Shown here: positions 9,901 to 18,404 of the stretch, in pieces | How positions within the stretch are numbered: position 1 is the first letter of the stretch | How the letters are laid out: each line of letters starts with the position of its first letter | Source of the DNA: Mesostigma viride | Taxonomy: Eukaryota > Streptophyta > Mesostigmatophyceae > Mesostigmatales > Mesostigmataceae | Assembly (NCBI GenBank): GCA_009746045.1 | Contig: RPFO01000614.1 | Span: forward strand, 60,001 to 83,080 | Direction of reading: 5' to 3' | DNA length: 23,080 bases | Made by a program: the position numbers and the translations under genes | The notes under the pieces: generated by a model | Seen by the model: only the letters and a program-made list of their open reading frames with translations | Told to the model about the DNA's origin: nothing | Database searches by the model: none

Positions 9901-10261
9901 CCTAATAGCTCCTTCTGCTTCTCGATCTTGCGCGATAATGTGATCCGCTTCCTCTCTGCATGATTCCGAGAAGAAACAAAAATAAATAAAGAGGTTCTGA
10001 CTTTGGTTCAAGCTAAGTCACGTGATAAAGAGCGTTGTAAGCAATATCGATGAGGACGTATACGTAGAGGAAAGAAGATTATTCAAAAGATTCTCACCTG
10101 CTTGCACGTTCAATCGCAGTGTGACGATGCTGTCGAAGATGTTCTGCCCGGCTTTGTCTCTGTCTCCGTCTTACTCTTGCTAGCAATTCCGTTTGGATCC
10201 GTTGTCTCGAATTCCTCCTTTCTTGCAGGCGGAATCTCCGGTTTTCTCTAGCCTCATCCAT
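3921..10261 (-). CDS. Helitron Rep-helicase with C-terminal RING-H2-like domain, four exons, one frame break
   Basis: Exons: 10261-10098 (donor AGCAG|GTGAGA), 9955-9902 (acceptor CATGCAG, donor TTAG|GTAACG), 9569-9513 (acceptor CTTCGCAG, donor AAAG|GTGAAA) and 9161-3921 (acceptor GACTGCAG). All introns are phase 2 and the frame stays open. Product about 1,838 aa if one lost base near 8.1 kb is allowed for. In order: Arg/Gln-rich basic N-terminus (1-92); Cys motif CTHC...CC (about 158-175); Helitron N-domain (LYELAQYPILFPDG); Rep motif HFFITLTANPNWPEI (about 500); HUH motif GLPHVHIVF (about 573); tyrosine motif YEYLLEY (about 688); PIF1 Walker A EGGPGRGKTF (about 1120), Walker B LWDEAAS, GDFRQTPPV, and HGQLGVAISR; then the RING-H2-like region (about 1636-1698). 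The protein would nick, unwind and rejoin transposon DNA in the nucleus. The helicase and Rep assignments are firm; the RING is a pattern match. Confidence 0.85.
4335..4535 (-). other. RING-H2-like zinc-binding domain coding segment of Rep-helicase
   Basis: Pattern C-x2-C (CVIC), then C-x-H-x4-H-x2-C-x3-W (CDHWKNVHLACLRRW), then C-x2-C (CMLC). This is the RING-H2 order including the typical Trp after the sixth ligand; the H4-H5 spacing is two residues longer than usual. It follows the helicase motifs after an acidic, Pro/Thr-rich linker. RING-H2 domains usually recruit ubiquitin E2 enzymes, so the transposase might act as a ubiquitin ligase or simply use a zinc fold for binding. Confidence 0.6.
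8090..8190 (-). other. Frame break in the Rep-helicase gene
   Basis: Upstream the reading frame carrying the Helitron N-domain (ILFPDGLEEQ) is open past this point. Downstream the HUH and helicase motifs lie in the frame reached by a -1 step. Both frames are open through the interval, so the exact site cannot be fixed. A G5 run (CGCGGGGGCATC on the minus strand, about 8147-8158) is a natural place for a lost base. No GT-AG pair of plausible intron length was evident, and no good slippery heptamer. Confidence 0.65.
9217..9875 (-). repeat. Tandemly amplified intron/exon units in the 5' introns of Rep-helicase
   Basis: AAAATTTTGCCATAGCTTCCG occurs at about 9301, 9627, 9667 and 9812, with diverged copies at 9342 and 9853. 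The copies at 9627 and 9667 sit in a 38-bp exact tandem pair with 40-bp spacing. A larger unit running from CTTCATCTCGTT through GAAACAGATAT to this repeat is present at about 9552-9660 and 9717-9840. The first of these includes coding exon 3; the second has a degenerate exon with an in-frame stop (about 9716-9750). AAAGAAGACTTGGACT is duplicated at about 9221 and 9410. The 9162-9512, 9570-9901 and 9956-10097 introns otherwise show no genes. Confidence 0.7.
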
Positions 10262-10430
10262 TGCGTACCCATACGTTTTCACGCATTATGGAACTAAAAG
10301 TACTTCATCCCAGTAATTCAGTTCGTTGATACCTGGTAAACCCAGTAATTCATACTCAATTCATACGTAACGATTTTCTCTAGCCTCATCCGTTACACGC
10401 AGCTTCATCTCAGTAATCCAGTTCGTCCAT
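10242..10430. repeat. Partial duplication of the Rep-helicase exon 1 start region
   Basis: TTTTCTCTAGCCTCATCC at 10242-10259 (covering the start codon side of exon 1) recurs at 10374-10391. Farther on, CTTCATCYCAGTAATYCAGTTCG occurs near 10303-10324 and 10403-10424. The second copy lacks the open frame, so it looks like a decayed duplication of the promoter and first exon. Confidence 0.55.
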
Positions 10431-10620
10431 ATCGGCCATTTCGTCAAGCTAAGCATCAGATTATTCACATCATTGCATCGATAATTCATCGATCATGCGC
10501 TGATGCATCGTTAAGTTGCACCGGGAAAAGTCGATCATTTATGTTACCTGGTAGCTTCGCGAAACGTAACGGCGAAAAGTTGGACCAACTACGCGCAGAT
10601 TTTCCGTATTCAATCCGTGC

Positions 10621-11387
10621 AGGTGGACCAATAGACGTTCGGTTCGAAACTGACCAAGCTTTCTAAGTCGTCGAAAGTCGCGGTTTAGGATTTCGCAAAC
10701 GTGCTCAGACCAGAACGTGGCTGCTAGCCATGTACCAACCTACGACGATCGTCGTAGGTTGGCTGACCGAAACTGGGTCGAGACCACTACTAAAAAGTCG
10801 AGCACGGCGAGAGCAACGGCGAAAAGGCGAAAGCCGTCAAGCTGACCGTCACTCTAGTAGAGGCACCAATAGACATTCGGTTTGAAACTGACCAACCTTT
10901 CTAAGTCGTCGAAAGTCGCGGTTTAGGATTTCGCAACCGTGCTCAGACCAGAACGTGGCCGCTAGCCATGTACCAACCTACGACAATCGTCGTAGGTTGG
11001 CCAATCGTCGTAGGTTGGCCACTTGGCTGACCGAAACTGGGTCGAGACCACTACTAATAAGTCGAGCACGGCGAGAGCAACGGCGAAAAGGCGAAAGCCG
11101 TCAAGCTGACCGTCACTCTAGTAGAGGCACCAATAGACATTCGGTTTGAAACTGACCAACCTTTCTAAGTCGTCGAAAGTCGCGGTTTAGGATTTCGCAA
11201 CCGTGCTCAGACCAGAACGTGGCCGCTAGCCATGTACCAACCTACGACAATCGTCGTAGGTTGGCCAATCGTCGTAGGTTGGCCACTTGGCTGACCGAAA
11301 CTGGGTCGAGACCACTACTAATAAGTCGAGCACGGCGAGAGCAACGGCGAAAAGGCGAAAGCCGTCAAGCTGACCGTCACTCTAGTA
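10621..11387 (+). repeat. Three-unit tandem array, 264-bp period, palindrome-bearing
   Basis: Units at 10621-10860 (240 bp, diverged), 10861-11124 and 11125-11387. The last two appear identical over their whole length, so the duplication is recent. Each unit starts near ACCAATAGAC and ends with GCTGACCGTCACTCTAGTA. Each contains a long palindrome and a short ACGGC/GCCGT inverted repeat. Units 2 and 3 have an extra CCAATCGTCGTAGGTTGG copied from the palindrome arm. The short open frames inside are identical between units only because the DNA is; I see no protein signal. CGACCCAGTTTCGGT at 11388-11402 is an inverted copy of unit-internal ACCGAAACTGGGTCG. Confidence 0.8.
10735..10762. repeat. 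Perfect 28-bp palindrome
   Basis: Arms CCAACCTACGAC and GTCGTAGGTTGG around GATC, so every base is in symmetry. In the next units (10973-11000 and 11237-11264) the centre is AATC, giving a 12-bp stem with a four-base loop. It could be a cruciform or a dyad binding site for a transposase. Confidence 0.85.
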
Positions 11388-12136
11388 CGACCCAGTTTCG
11401 GTGAGCTGACAGGTGGCTAGTCGCGAAAGTTCGACCAACTACTCGCCAGTCGAACTGGATCAAGTCGCTAACGTCAAAATGTCGCGAGACGACTTTAAAG
11501 CCATTAAAGACGCCAGCGAGTGAACGCCAATCGTATCCCACTGCACCAAAGCACTCCGTCCGATGCCCGAGATACAGCGTCTTCGGTCCAACCACGCACC
11601 GAAGTCTGTACGATCTCCAAATTCAGTCGACTTGCGCCCAACGGGAAACGGCGCTAAGGACAGGCGTCGACCACGAGGACCCCTGAAAAAGACCGGAAAA
11701 GTACGGAGATCCGCCACAGGATGCCCGATGGTTTTTAATATAGTTGATAGTGCCGACTGGCGAGTGCTGACTACTGAAGTAACCGTGTACTGCCAGTACT
11801 GGGCTATGGCGGAGTAAAACTACTTCCCCGCCACCAGGTTGATCGCTGCGACTGACGACAGTGACGAGAAGTCAATGTTGACAAAATAATGGCAGATCTT
11901 CCAGGGATCTTCTTGCGGAAATTCGTACAGGTACAGTCATTCACGCCTCGTTGTTGTTGTTGCCCACGCACATGGGCAGCAGAGATTTGGAAACGGTCGA
12001 GGGCCAGGACACTGAACTTCATGCCAGATCAATCACAAGCATACTAAGAAACAAAGACCTCCTTGATACAAAGAAACAAAGACCTGTACTCAGCGGGGAC
12101 ATGTACGGTTGCATCATTGGATTCACCCTTCACGCC

Positions 12137-12168
12137 TTCAGTTCAGTTCAGTTCAGTTCAGTTCAGTT
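12137..12168 (+). repeat. (TTCAG)n pentanucleotide microsatellite
   Basis: Six and a half perfect TTCAG units. Confidence 0.95.
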
Positions 12169-12304
12169 GTATCCCACGCCGCACATGGGCCGCAGAGAGT
12201 CTCTACTCTCTAGTGGCTGAGGCCCGAGGGGTTTTTTGGAAATCGCACCCGGTGCTGGGCGCACCCGATGACAGATGACAATGACGAGAGGCTACGGTAC
12301 GCGT

Positions 12305-12368
12305 CGATAAATACGGGTAACGCTTGCGAAAGGAACGGTGTGGGCCGATAAATACGGGTAACGCTTGC
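12305..12368 (+). repeat. 23-bp tandem duplication
   Basis: CGATAAATACGGGTAACGCT plus TGC occurs at 12305-12327 and 12346-12368, exact, 41 bp apart. No function is evident. Confidence 0.9.
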
Positions 12369-13737
12369 AGACGCGGCGGCATGAGCCGGAAACATTGTGA
12401 TCAGGGACGAAACGAACGGAAAGCGCAGCCTACTGGCTCATACTACGGAGGGCGCCGACGCACATGCCTGTGCGAACTGCTAAGTCTACTGTATCGATCG
12501 CACGCGCCCCGGCGCGTAAACTTATGGTGCGTAAGTACAAATGACAGAAGAAAATGCTGGCGCGTCAACTGCCAAGCGGAGCCTCGCCGCAGGATGGAAG
12601 GCAGAAAACTACTAAGTCCATCACCAATTTCACCATGGCCAGGGCGCGAGCCGCGGGGGGACTTTGGCCTAGTAGAATAAATTCAACTCCACACCAAAAG
12701 AATTGACGGACCGAAAGAATTTAGCAGCATCTGTTCCAGTCAAGTACGCTGGGGAAATGTCGATCAACGGCCGAATTAGTATTGCGTTGCGGTGCTAGCT
12801 GGTAGGACAAACTAGTCAAGAAAACAGGGCTGTTAGATTGGTTCCTTCGGCTGTGCTGTGGAGGGAATCCGGCGGGTTGTACGCAACAATTTTCATGCCT
12901 CATTGATTATATTCGCATGTTAATAAGTAATTTCAACCTCCATGGACGTGCGGGCACAAGACGACGATATTTAGGCAAATATTTTATTGCAGGACGCAGG
13001 TCCCATGGTGGCATGGTCGGTGTTATGTGTCGTAAGGGCGGGGTTGCCACTTCAGGATCAGCTGCTCCGCAGATAAAGGCATGCTTGGGATGTTGTGGTT
13101 TGGGGCAGGTAAAGGCCACTAGGTGTCCTTGGCGCTTGTGACCACTGACCACATGCCGTTCACATCATGAGTTTCTACACGGCATTGGCGCCCTTCTCGG
13201 CTGCAGGCCAATTCTAGGAAGCAGGTTTTTGCTGTGCAGTGGGGTGGGGTGAGGGGTGCCGGGTGACAACCGCAGTGGCCCGGTGTCGGCAAGATGACGA
13301 CCGGGAGCGCCAGAACTGTCTGCGTTGTAGCACACAAAGCTCTATGATTCATGCGTATGTGTTGTAAATTGTAATTGGATAAGGAGCAATTGAAAAATCA
13401 TGCAAATTGAGGACTTGGTATAAATTATCTGGCCTGCGCTGGTTGTTGCATTGTCTCCTTGATAAATGGTTGCTTCTTGCCTCGACGATATATATAAGCC
13501 CTCAATGGGGCACGTGAACAGGTACTCCCGGCCACTAGTTGGTCATTATTGTGAAACTACGTGCATTCACACATGTTAATTATTAAGTGAGACAATGATG
13601 TGAGACAACTAGAGCATATCTACTAGTGAGTATATATCTAGGCAAGACTCCTAGGGTCTGGCACACTCTAGCTAGATAAGATAGACTAGTAGGATTGTTT
13701 GTTACTAGATAGAATAGACGGGTTGGATTGTGTGCAC

Positions 13738-13899
13738 CCATCCATCCATCCATCCATCCATCCATCCATCCACCCACCCACCCACCCACCCACCCACCCA
13801 CCCACCCACCCACCCACCCACCCACCCACCCACCCACCCACCCACCCACCCACCCACCCACCCACCCACCCACCCACCCACCCACCCACCCACCCACCC
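13738..13899 (+). repeat. (CCAT)n-(CCAC)n microsatellite abutting the 5' LTR
   Basis: About eight CCAT units to 13770, then about 32 perfect CCAC units to 13899; the LTR begins at the next base. Open frames across it on all strands (Thr-His-Pro-Pro or Val-Gly-Gly-Trp repeats) are products of the repeat. The uniform phase suggests recent expansion. Confidence 0.97.
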
Positions 13900-14610
13900 T
13901 GTAACAACCAAATGTTACATCCAAAGTTTTCCTACTGATTGATCTGATTATGAGTTCTTTAGGACAATTAATTGGGAAGTTAGGAGGCTCGACGTCTGAT
14001 GGATATTGGGCCTGCTGAGATCTGCTGAGATCTGCTGAGATTATTGTTCTACCCTCATTGGTCGTGGCCTGATCCACGTAGGGTACTTTGCATGGTTTTG
14101 TTCAGTCAGTCATAGATTCTCTTTAATACCGTTGTACCTGGTGGATCTGGTTCCAGGTCATGGAGATTTCGTATGTGCTGGCTTTGTGTTGTGTTGAGGA
14201 TTGGAAGCTAAGATCTTATCTTGAGTGATCCTCACTTTTGATTGGTCCTTCCGAGTTAGGGCTGAGCCGACCCTGCGTGCATGATGACTTTTATCCAGTT
14301 TGTGGCGGCTGGAGATGTGTGCGTGTAAGAAAGCTAAAGCTATGGTGTAATTCAAGGGTTTCCTTGTTTCATCAATCAAACAACCCTCGCAAAAGTCAAC
14401 TATAACTTCAACAGATAGTCGACTTGGATATAACATTGTCTGTTGTGTCTAACAAGGGTGGGGACTCATTCCCTTAACTGTTGAAGATCCATCTTCATTG
14501 CTTCTCTGGACGTGAAGTTATCTGTCGCGACTCCAACCCAGGTATAAAGATCTTTTCACATCAATGTTGAAACTGAGGCTGTTGCAAACACAACATTTTT
14601 AGTCGTTACA
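13900..14610 (+). repeat. 5' long terminal repeat, 711 bp
   Basis: Begins TGTAACAACC and ends GTCGTTACA, with TGTAAC/GTTACA as terminal inverted repeat. Its first ~490 bp align with 22586-23080. The differences are largely one- to few-base indels (GATTGG against GATTTTGG, CTTTTATCC against CTTTATCC), plus an array of CTGCTGAGAT that has three copies here and is degenerate in the 3' LTR. Transcription of the element should start in this LTR. Confidence 0.9.
14543..14548 (+). promoter_or_regulatory. Possible TATA box in the 5' LTR
   Basis: TATAAA in CAGGTATAAAGATC, about 65 bases before the LTR end, which would give a very short R-U5. The sequence fits a TATA element; the start site is not known. 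Confidence 0.3.
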
Positions 14611-14628
14611 TTGGTATCGGAGGTTTCT
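14611..14628 (+). other. Primer binding site, initiator-tRNA-Met-like
   Basis: TTGGTATCGGAGG directly follows the LTR. It resembles the TGGTATCAGAGC site complementary to initiator tRNA-Met used by many Ty3/gypsy elements, with A to G and C to G differences. It primes minus-strand cDNA synthesis. Confidence 0.7.
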
Positions 14629-14830
14629 ACCTAGGTGTTGGTTGTCTTGATAGTATTAGTTCACGGTTAACAATGGAATTCTTGCCGACCCAGAGAGGGT
14701 ACGTTATGCTGTGTGTTCGGACAGTTTTTAGAGTGTGACTCATCCTTATGTGACAGTCTTGCTCTGAGAGCTGCTTTGAGCTTACAAGTCTCTAACGTTC
14801 CCCAGTCCGGCATGCGCGACCCATGGAGTG

Positions 14831-16613
14831 ATGAGTAACCCGGAGACACAACCACCGTTATCAAGTAAGAGAGTTGAAGATGCAACCACATCTTTAGCAG
14901 CTCAACGGACGACCGGTGATGAAAGGGTTTCATCATCTACTCCCAGACGTCAACTATTTGGAGATACCACCTTAATGTCTGCTTCCCGCAGATATTCGCT
15001 GTCGGTCGGCCCAAAGTTCTCCATCTTGCCCCTCGGTGTGCAACCAGGCGAGCCCTCCTGCGTGGCACTGGTAGAGGTGACCACGGTTCTCCAACGTGGG
15101 GACACGCGTTCGCCAGCACCCGAATACGGTTCGGCTATTCGTTTTGGCTACAACACGGTGCCGGGGCGAGACGGCACTCGGCTAGCGGCTGACGAGCTGA
15201 CAGCGGAGAAAATTCGATTACAACATGAACGTGAGGAAGCTGCGAGAGCTAGAAGTGTGGCGGAAGCGCTGGAGAAGAGTGTGGGTAGGACTATTGCGCG
15301 TGTGCAGCAACTTGAGTCGCAAGGGCAGGCGGGCGATGGAGAGTCTGTTTTCGTGGATCAACCGTCTCCAACACTGGGTATACGAGGGTATATGCGGTTG
15401 ACGCTCCTTTTGTTGATGAAGGGACAGATGCACAGGGGCATGAGCCTCCACGGCTCTCGGTGGCTGCGACATTGCCGGAGAATCAGAATGCACCACACGC
15501 CCCAGTGATGGAGCTCACGTCTTTGTATCCTCGTACTGTTCCTTTTCCAAGGTGGAGTCGGTAGACAAGCTATCGCTGACCAACCTTACCCATCGCAGCT
15601 TCGACCATTTCTCCACCAAGTTTCAGGATGTCTTCGCTATCCACTTCGCCAACTACGGGCCCAAGGCAGAGGAACGTCTCACGATGGACATCCAGAAGAG
15701 AATGGTTAGGCAGCGGATGAGCGACAGTGCCAGCGACCGTTTTGATGAGTTTTTGCGTTCTGTGGCTGGACGTGCGTGTACCGACCTCCCCTCTCTCCTA
15801 TTGGGCTTTCGCCGGTTTCTGTTACCCCAGGATCAGCTTCGCATGGATCGGGACGCACTGGCTAACTGTACGCAGGCTGGTTTGACGCTGCCACAGTTCG
15901 TGGAGCAATTCACCAACCTTAGAGCCAAGATTCCCCAATGCTCTGACGCAGAGGCGCTTCACAGACTACTGCATGGCATGGCTCCACACGTGCGACTGGA
16001 TGTGGACAAGCACTTCTCCCAGTTCGACTACGTGGATTGGCAATGGGACAAGGTGTTGTCTTATGTGCTTACCCTTTGTCGTGTGCCTGCTTTTTCTGTC
16101 AAGTGGGAACCTGTGGCCACGCCAGTGCCACCCATCAAGAAGTCCCTGAACCAGCTGGATGACCTCCTGGGGGAGCTCAATGCCTTGGATCCCACCCAGG
16201 GTAACTGTTTTATCTGCAACCAGCCAGGTCACTTTGCACGGGACTGCCCTAGACGGGACCAGTTTCCCCCTGCCACGAGAGGACCTTTTGGCGCCCTGCC
16301 ATCTCCCAGGCCACCCAACCTTCCTCCTGGCGTTCCTGCTGGCGATCACCGGATGCAGCCAGGGTTCCAGCCCAACTTCCAGCCCTCTGGGAGGTTCCAG
16401 TCCCGCGCTCGGCCCTTCAGCAGACAGGATAAGCGTAGGATGGTGAACGCTCTCATGCAGCTGCTGGCAGATGAGGAGGATGGGGGGACGAGGATGAGCC
16501 TCCAGCACCACCTGAGCAGCTTCCACCATCGGGCAGTGGAGCATCCCCAGACCCACCTGAGTCAAAAAACTAGTTGGGTCCCCAGGTCATCCTTCTGTCA
16601 TGGCCAGGTCTGA
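14831..16613 (+). pseudogene. gag: gag (capsid/nucleocapsid), frame broken
   Basis: The first ATG of the main frame is at 14831 (MSNPETQPP). Possible coding frame remnants just upstream (14663-14825) suggest the ancestral start may have been earlier. An N-terminal part with a Glu/Arg-rich helix (EKIRLQHEREEAARARS) runs to about 15370, where the frame shifts. It shifts again near 15545 into the capsid part, which resembles a Ty3 Gag (LPQFVEQFTNLRAKIP). It reaches a CCHC zinc knuckle, C-x2-C-x4-H-x4-C (CFICNQPGHFARDC), at about 16207-16248, followed by a Pro/Arg/Gln-rich tail. A G6 run near 16480 marks a third shift: the alternative frame gives an acidic Pro-rich tail ending at a TAG near 16570. 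Gag would form the virus-like particle and bind the RNA. This copy cannot make it intact. Confidence 0.85.
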
Positions 16614-17535
16614 CCTGCCTGCTGTTGACGTTAGGCCAGTGAACACTGTGGGTGCTTCTGACCCTGCTGTCCCTGTGGGTCCTCCTGTACCAGGTCACTT
16701 ACTCAAGTTTCAGGCTAGGCTCCTCAACGTGCCAGTCCCCTTGGCTCAGCCAGCTTGCTTGTTTATGATTGATTCTGGTGCTGGCAGTAATTATATTGCT
16801 GCATCCTTGGTGCAGGAGCTGAAGTTGCCTGTGTTGGCCCACCCCACACCTGTCATGGTGCAGTATTCTGATGGCAGGAGAAGCTGCTCACCTGGCTATG
16901 TGCAGCTCATCTTCCAAGTTTGTTCATCCCAGACTTTGGAAGTGACAGCAGATGTCATTCCCCTCACGGCAGCAGATGTGATTTTGGGGATCCCATGGTT
17001 GTCTGACACCAATCCTGCTATTTCTTGGCCTGACAGGGTGGTCCAGTTCAAGGATGGGACAGTGTGGGATGCTACCTGTGTGTTGCCAGGGGGGAGAAGA
17101 ACAGCCACTGAGTGCTGTTCCACACAGACAGCTGTCAATGATGGCAAGGGAGGGGAAGCAGGTGCGAAAGGGGTGGATCAAGAGCCGACTTTGGAGGAGA
17201 AACGGGCTGCCCTACTGAAGCATGTGTGGTCTGCCAAGCATACTCTGTCTTATTTGGCCACCTATCCAGTGGAACACATCTTTTTCCTGCATTTGGTGCC
17301 TAATGAACCTGAGTCTGCTAGTGGTCATTCTGTCAATGCTGTCAGTTCTACTGTCACCACTGAGCAACAACAGCAGCATGATGCCTTGTTGGACAGGTAT
17401 GGAGCCATCTTTGAGGACAAGATGCCCCAGTATCCTCCTGAGGGACCCATCACACATGTCATCAAGTTGGTAGAGGGTGCTCGTCCTCCTTTGTGCCTAT
17501 GTACAGGATGGGCCCTGCAGAGATGGCAGAGCTGA
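16600..17535 (+). pseudogene. pol: pol start: aspartic protease and connection to RT
   Basis: Starts at an ATG in good context (ATGGCCAGG) that overlaps the end of the gag frame. The protease has the active-site motif FMIDSGAGSNYI (about residues 54-65) and the C-terminal ADVILGIPWL. It is followed by a linker with EKRAALLKH and the PPEGPITHVIKL segment that precedes RT in Ty3 pol. The frame is lost near 17490 (CCTTTGTGCC, probably one T short) just before the RT entry motif PMYRMGPAE in the next frame. The protease would cleave Gag and Pol in the particle. Confidence 0.85.
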
Positions 17536-18404
17536 AGACCATACTTATTGGCCTGTTGGAGGCTGGTCTGATCCTCCCAGCTAACAGTCCTTTCAGTTCT
17601 GGGTGTTTGCTTGTACCCAAGCATGATGGGGGGTGGAGGTTGTGCATTGACCTGAGGGGACTGAACAAGGTGACTGTCAAGTCCAGGTACCCTCTGCCCA
17701 GAATTGATGAGTTGCTGGAGAGGACTGCAGGAGCTGCCTTCTTTACCAAGTTTGACCTCAGGCATGCTTTCTGGCAGATCAGGGTGGCTACTGAGGACAT
17801 CCCCAAGACGGCCTTTTCTACCCCATGGGGACAGTTCCAGTGGACAGTAATGCCCATGGGTGCCTCTAACAGTCCTGCCACTATGCAGATGTTTGTCAAT
17901 GCCATCTTTGGCCACCTGACTGGAAATGCCCTGCCCCAGATCTCACCTGACCTTCGCAACCCCAGGTTCAAGGACATTGCCCACTTGTGTGACACTACCA
18001 GGGTGGTCTTCAGGACTTGTGTGGTCGTCTACCTGGACGACATTCTGGTACACTCTCGTACCTTCAGGGAGCACCTGGAGAACGTGGAGGAGGTCCTTAA
18101 GGTGATCCATCAGTATCATCTGTCGGTGAAGAGGTCCAAGGTGGAGTGGGGCCAAGAGGTGAAGTTTCTGGGCTACCAGCTGAGCGCTGCAGGTATGACT
18201 CCTGAGGCCAGCAAGGTCTCTGCTGTTTTGGAGTGGCCTGTGTTGAAGTCAGCTCAGGATGTCAGATCCTTTCTGGGCCTGGTGGGCTGGTACCGACGGT
18301 TCATCCCTGACATGGCGGCCATCTCTGGTCCCCTGTTAGCCCTGCTCAAGAAGGATGTTCCCTTTGATGGACTGCAGCATGCCAGCAAGCTTTTGATGTG
18401 TTGA
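17493..18404 (+). pseudogene. pol: pol: reverse transcriptase domain with an insert before YLDD
   Basis: Ty3-type RT blocks in order: PMYRMGPAEMAEL, LVPKHDGGWRLCIDLRGLNK, RYPLPRIDELL, FTKFDLRHAFWQIRV (catalytic Asp in FDLR), FSTPWGQFQWTVMPMGASNSP, the catalytic VVVYLDDILVHS (YLDD at 18030-18041), then VKFLGYQLS and SFLGLVGWYRRFIP. Between NAIFGHL and RTCVVVYLDD there are about 30 more residues than Ty3 RTs normally have (17914-18010). Catalytic residues are intact; the frame ends at a shift near 18390. Confidence 0.9.

Larger units (their letters stand above)
3396..10261 (-). mobile_element. Helitron-type rolling-circle transposon, autonomous core; true ends uncertain
   Basis: Identified by the Rep-helicase gene, which encodes the HUH nickase fused to a PIF1-type helicase that defines Helitrons. 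The limits given are the coding core plus the shared 20-bp sequence at its 3' side. The element may extend left to the hairpin at 1281-1317, which would take in the RPA-like gene, and right into the palindromic array ending at 11387. Coding sequence is strongly GC-rich while introns and flanks are AT-rich. Canonical TC...CTRR ends could not be assigned. There is one frame break (near 8.1 kb), so it was recently or is possibly still active. Confidence 0.7.
11388..13737. other. About 2.35 kb without a recognisable gene
   Basis: I read both strands and found no domain, no convincing spliced frame and no RNA gene. Short open frames (for example 11563-11817 plus, an ATG frame of 84 codons; 12917-13141 plus, ATG, 74 codons) have no recognisable motif. 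Visible structure: an inverted repeat AGTTCGAC/GTCGAACT near 11426-11454, several short direct duplications (AAAGAAACAAAGACCT twice around 12050-12085; GCACATGGGC near 11968 and 12181), the repeats listed separately, and a TATATATAAG string at 13488-13497 not followed by a coding frame. Confidence 0.5.

Noticed and set aside
10955-11404. Two identical short ORFs repeated in tandem
   Set aside because: Identity follows from the 264-bp DNA duplication; no start context, motif or codon evidence for a protein.
12690-12720. GAATTGACGGA resembling a conserved small-subunit rRNA string
   Set aside because: Only about 11 bases match; flanking sequence does not resemble rRNA.
13621-13899. CRISPR-like or zinc-finger-like array
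   Set aside because: Units are four bases without spacers; a simple microsatellite in eukaryotic DNA.
13583-14077. Open frames encoding VGGW or THPP repeats
   Set aside because: Pure translation of the (CCAC)n microsatellite, open in every frame.
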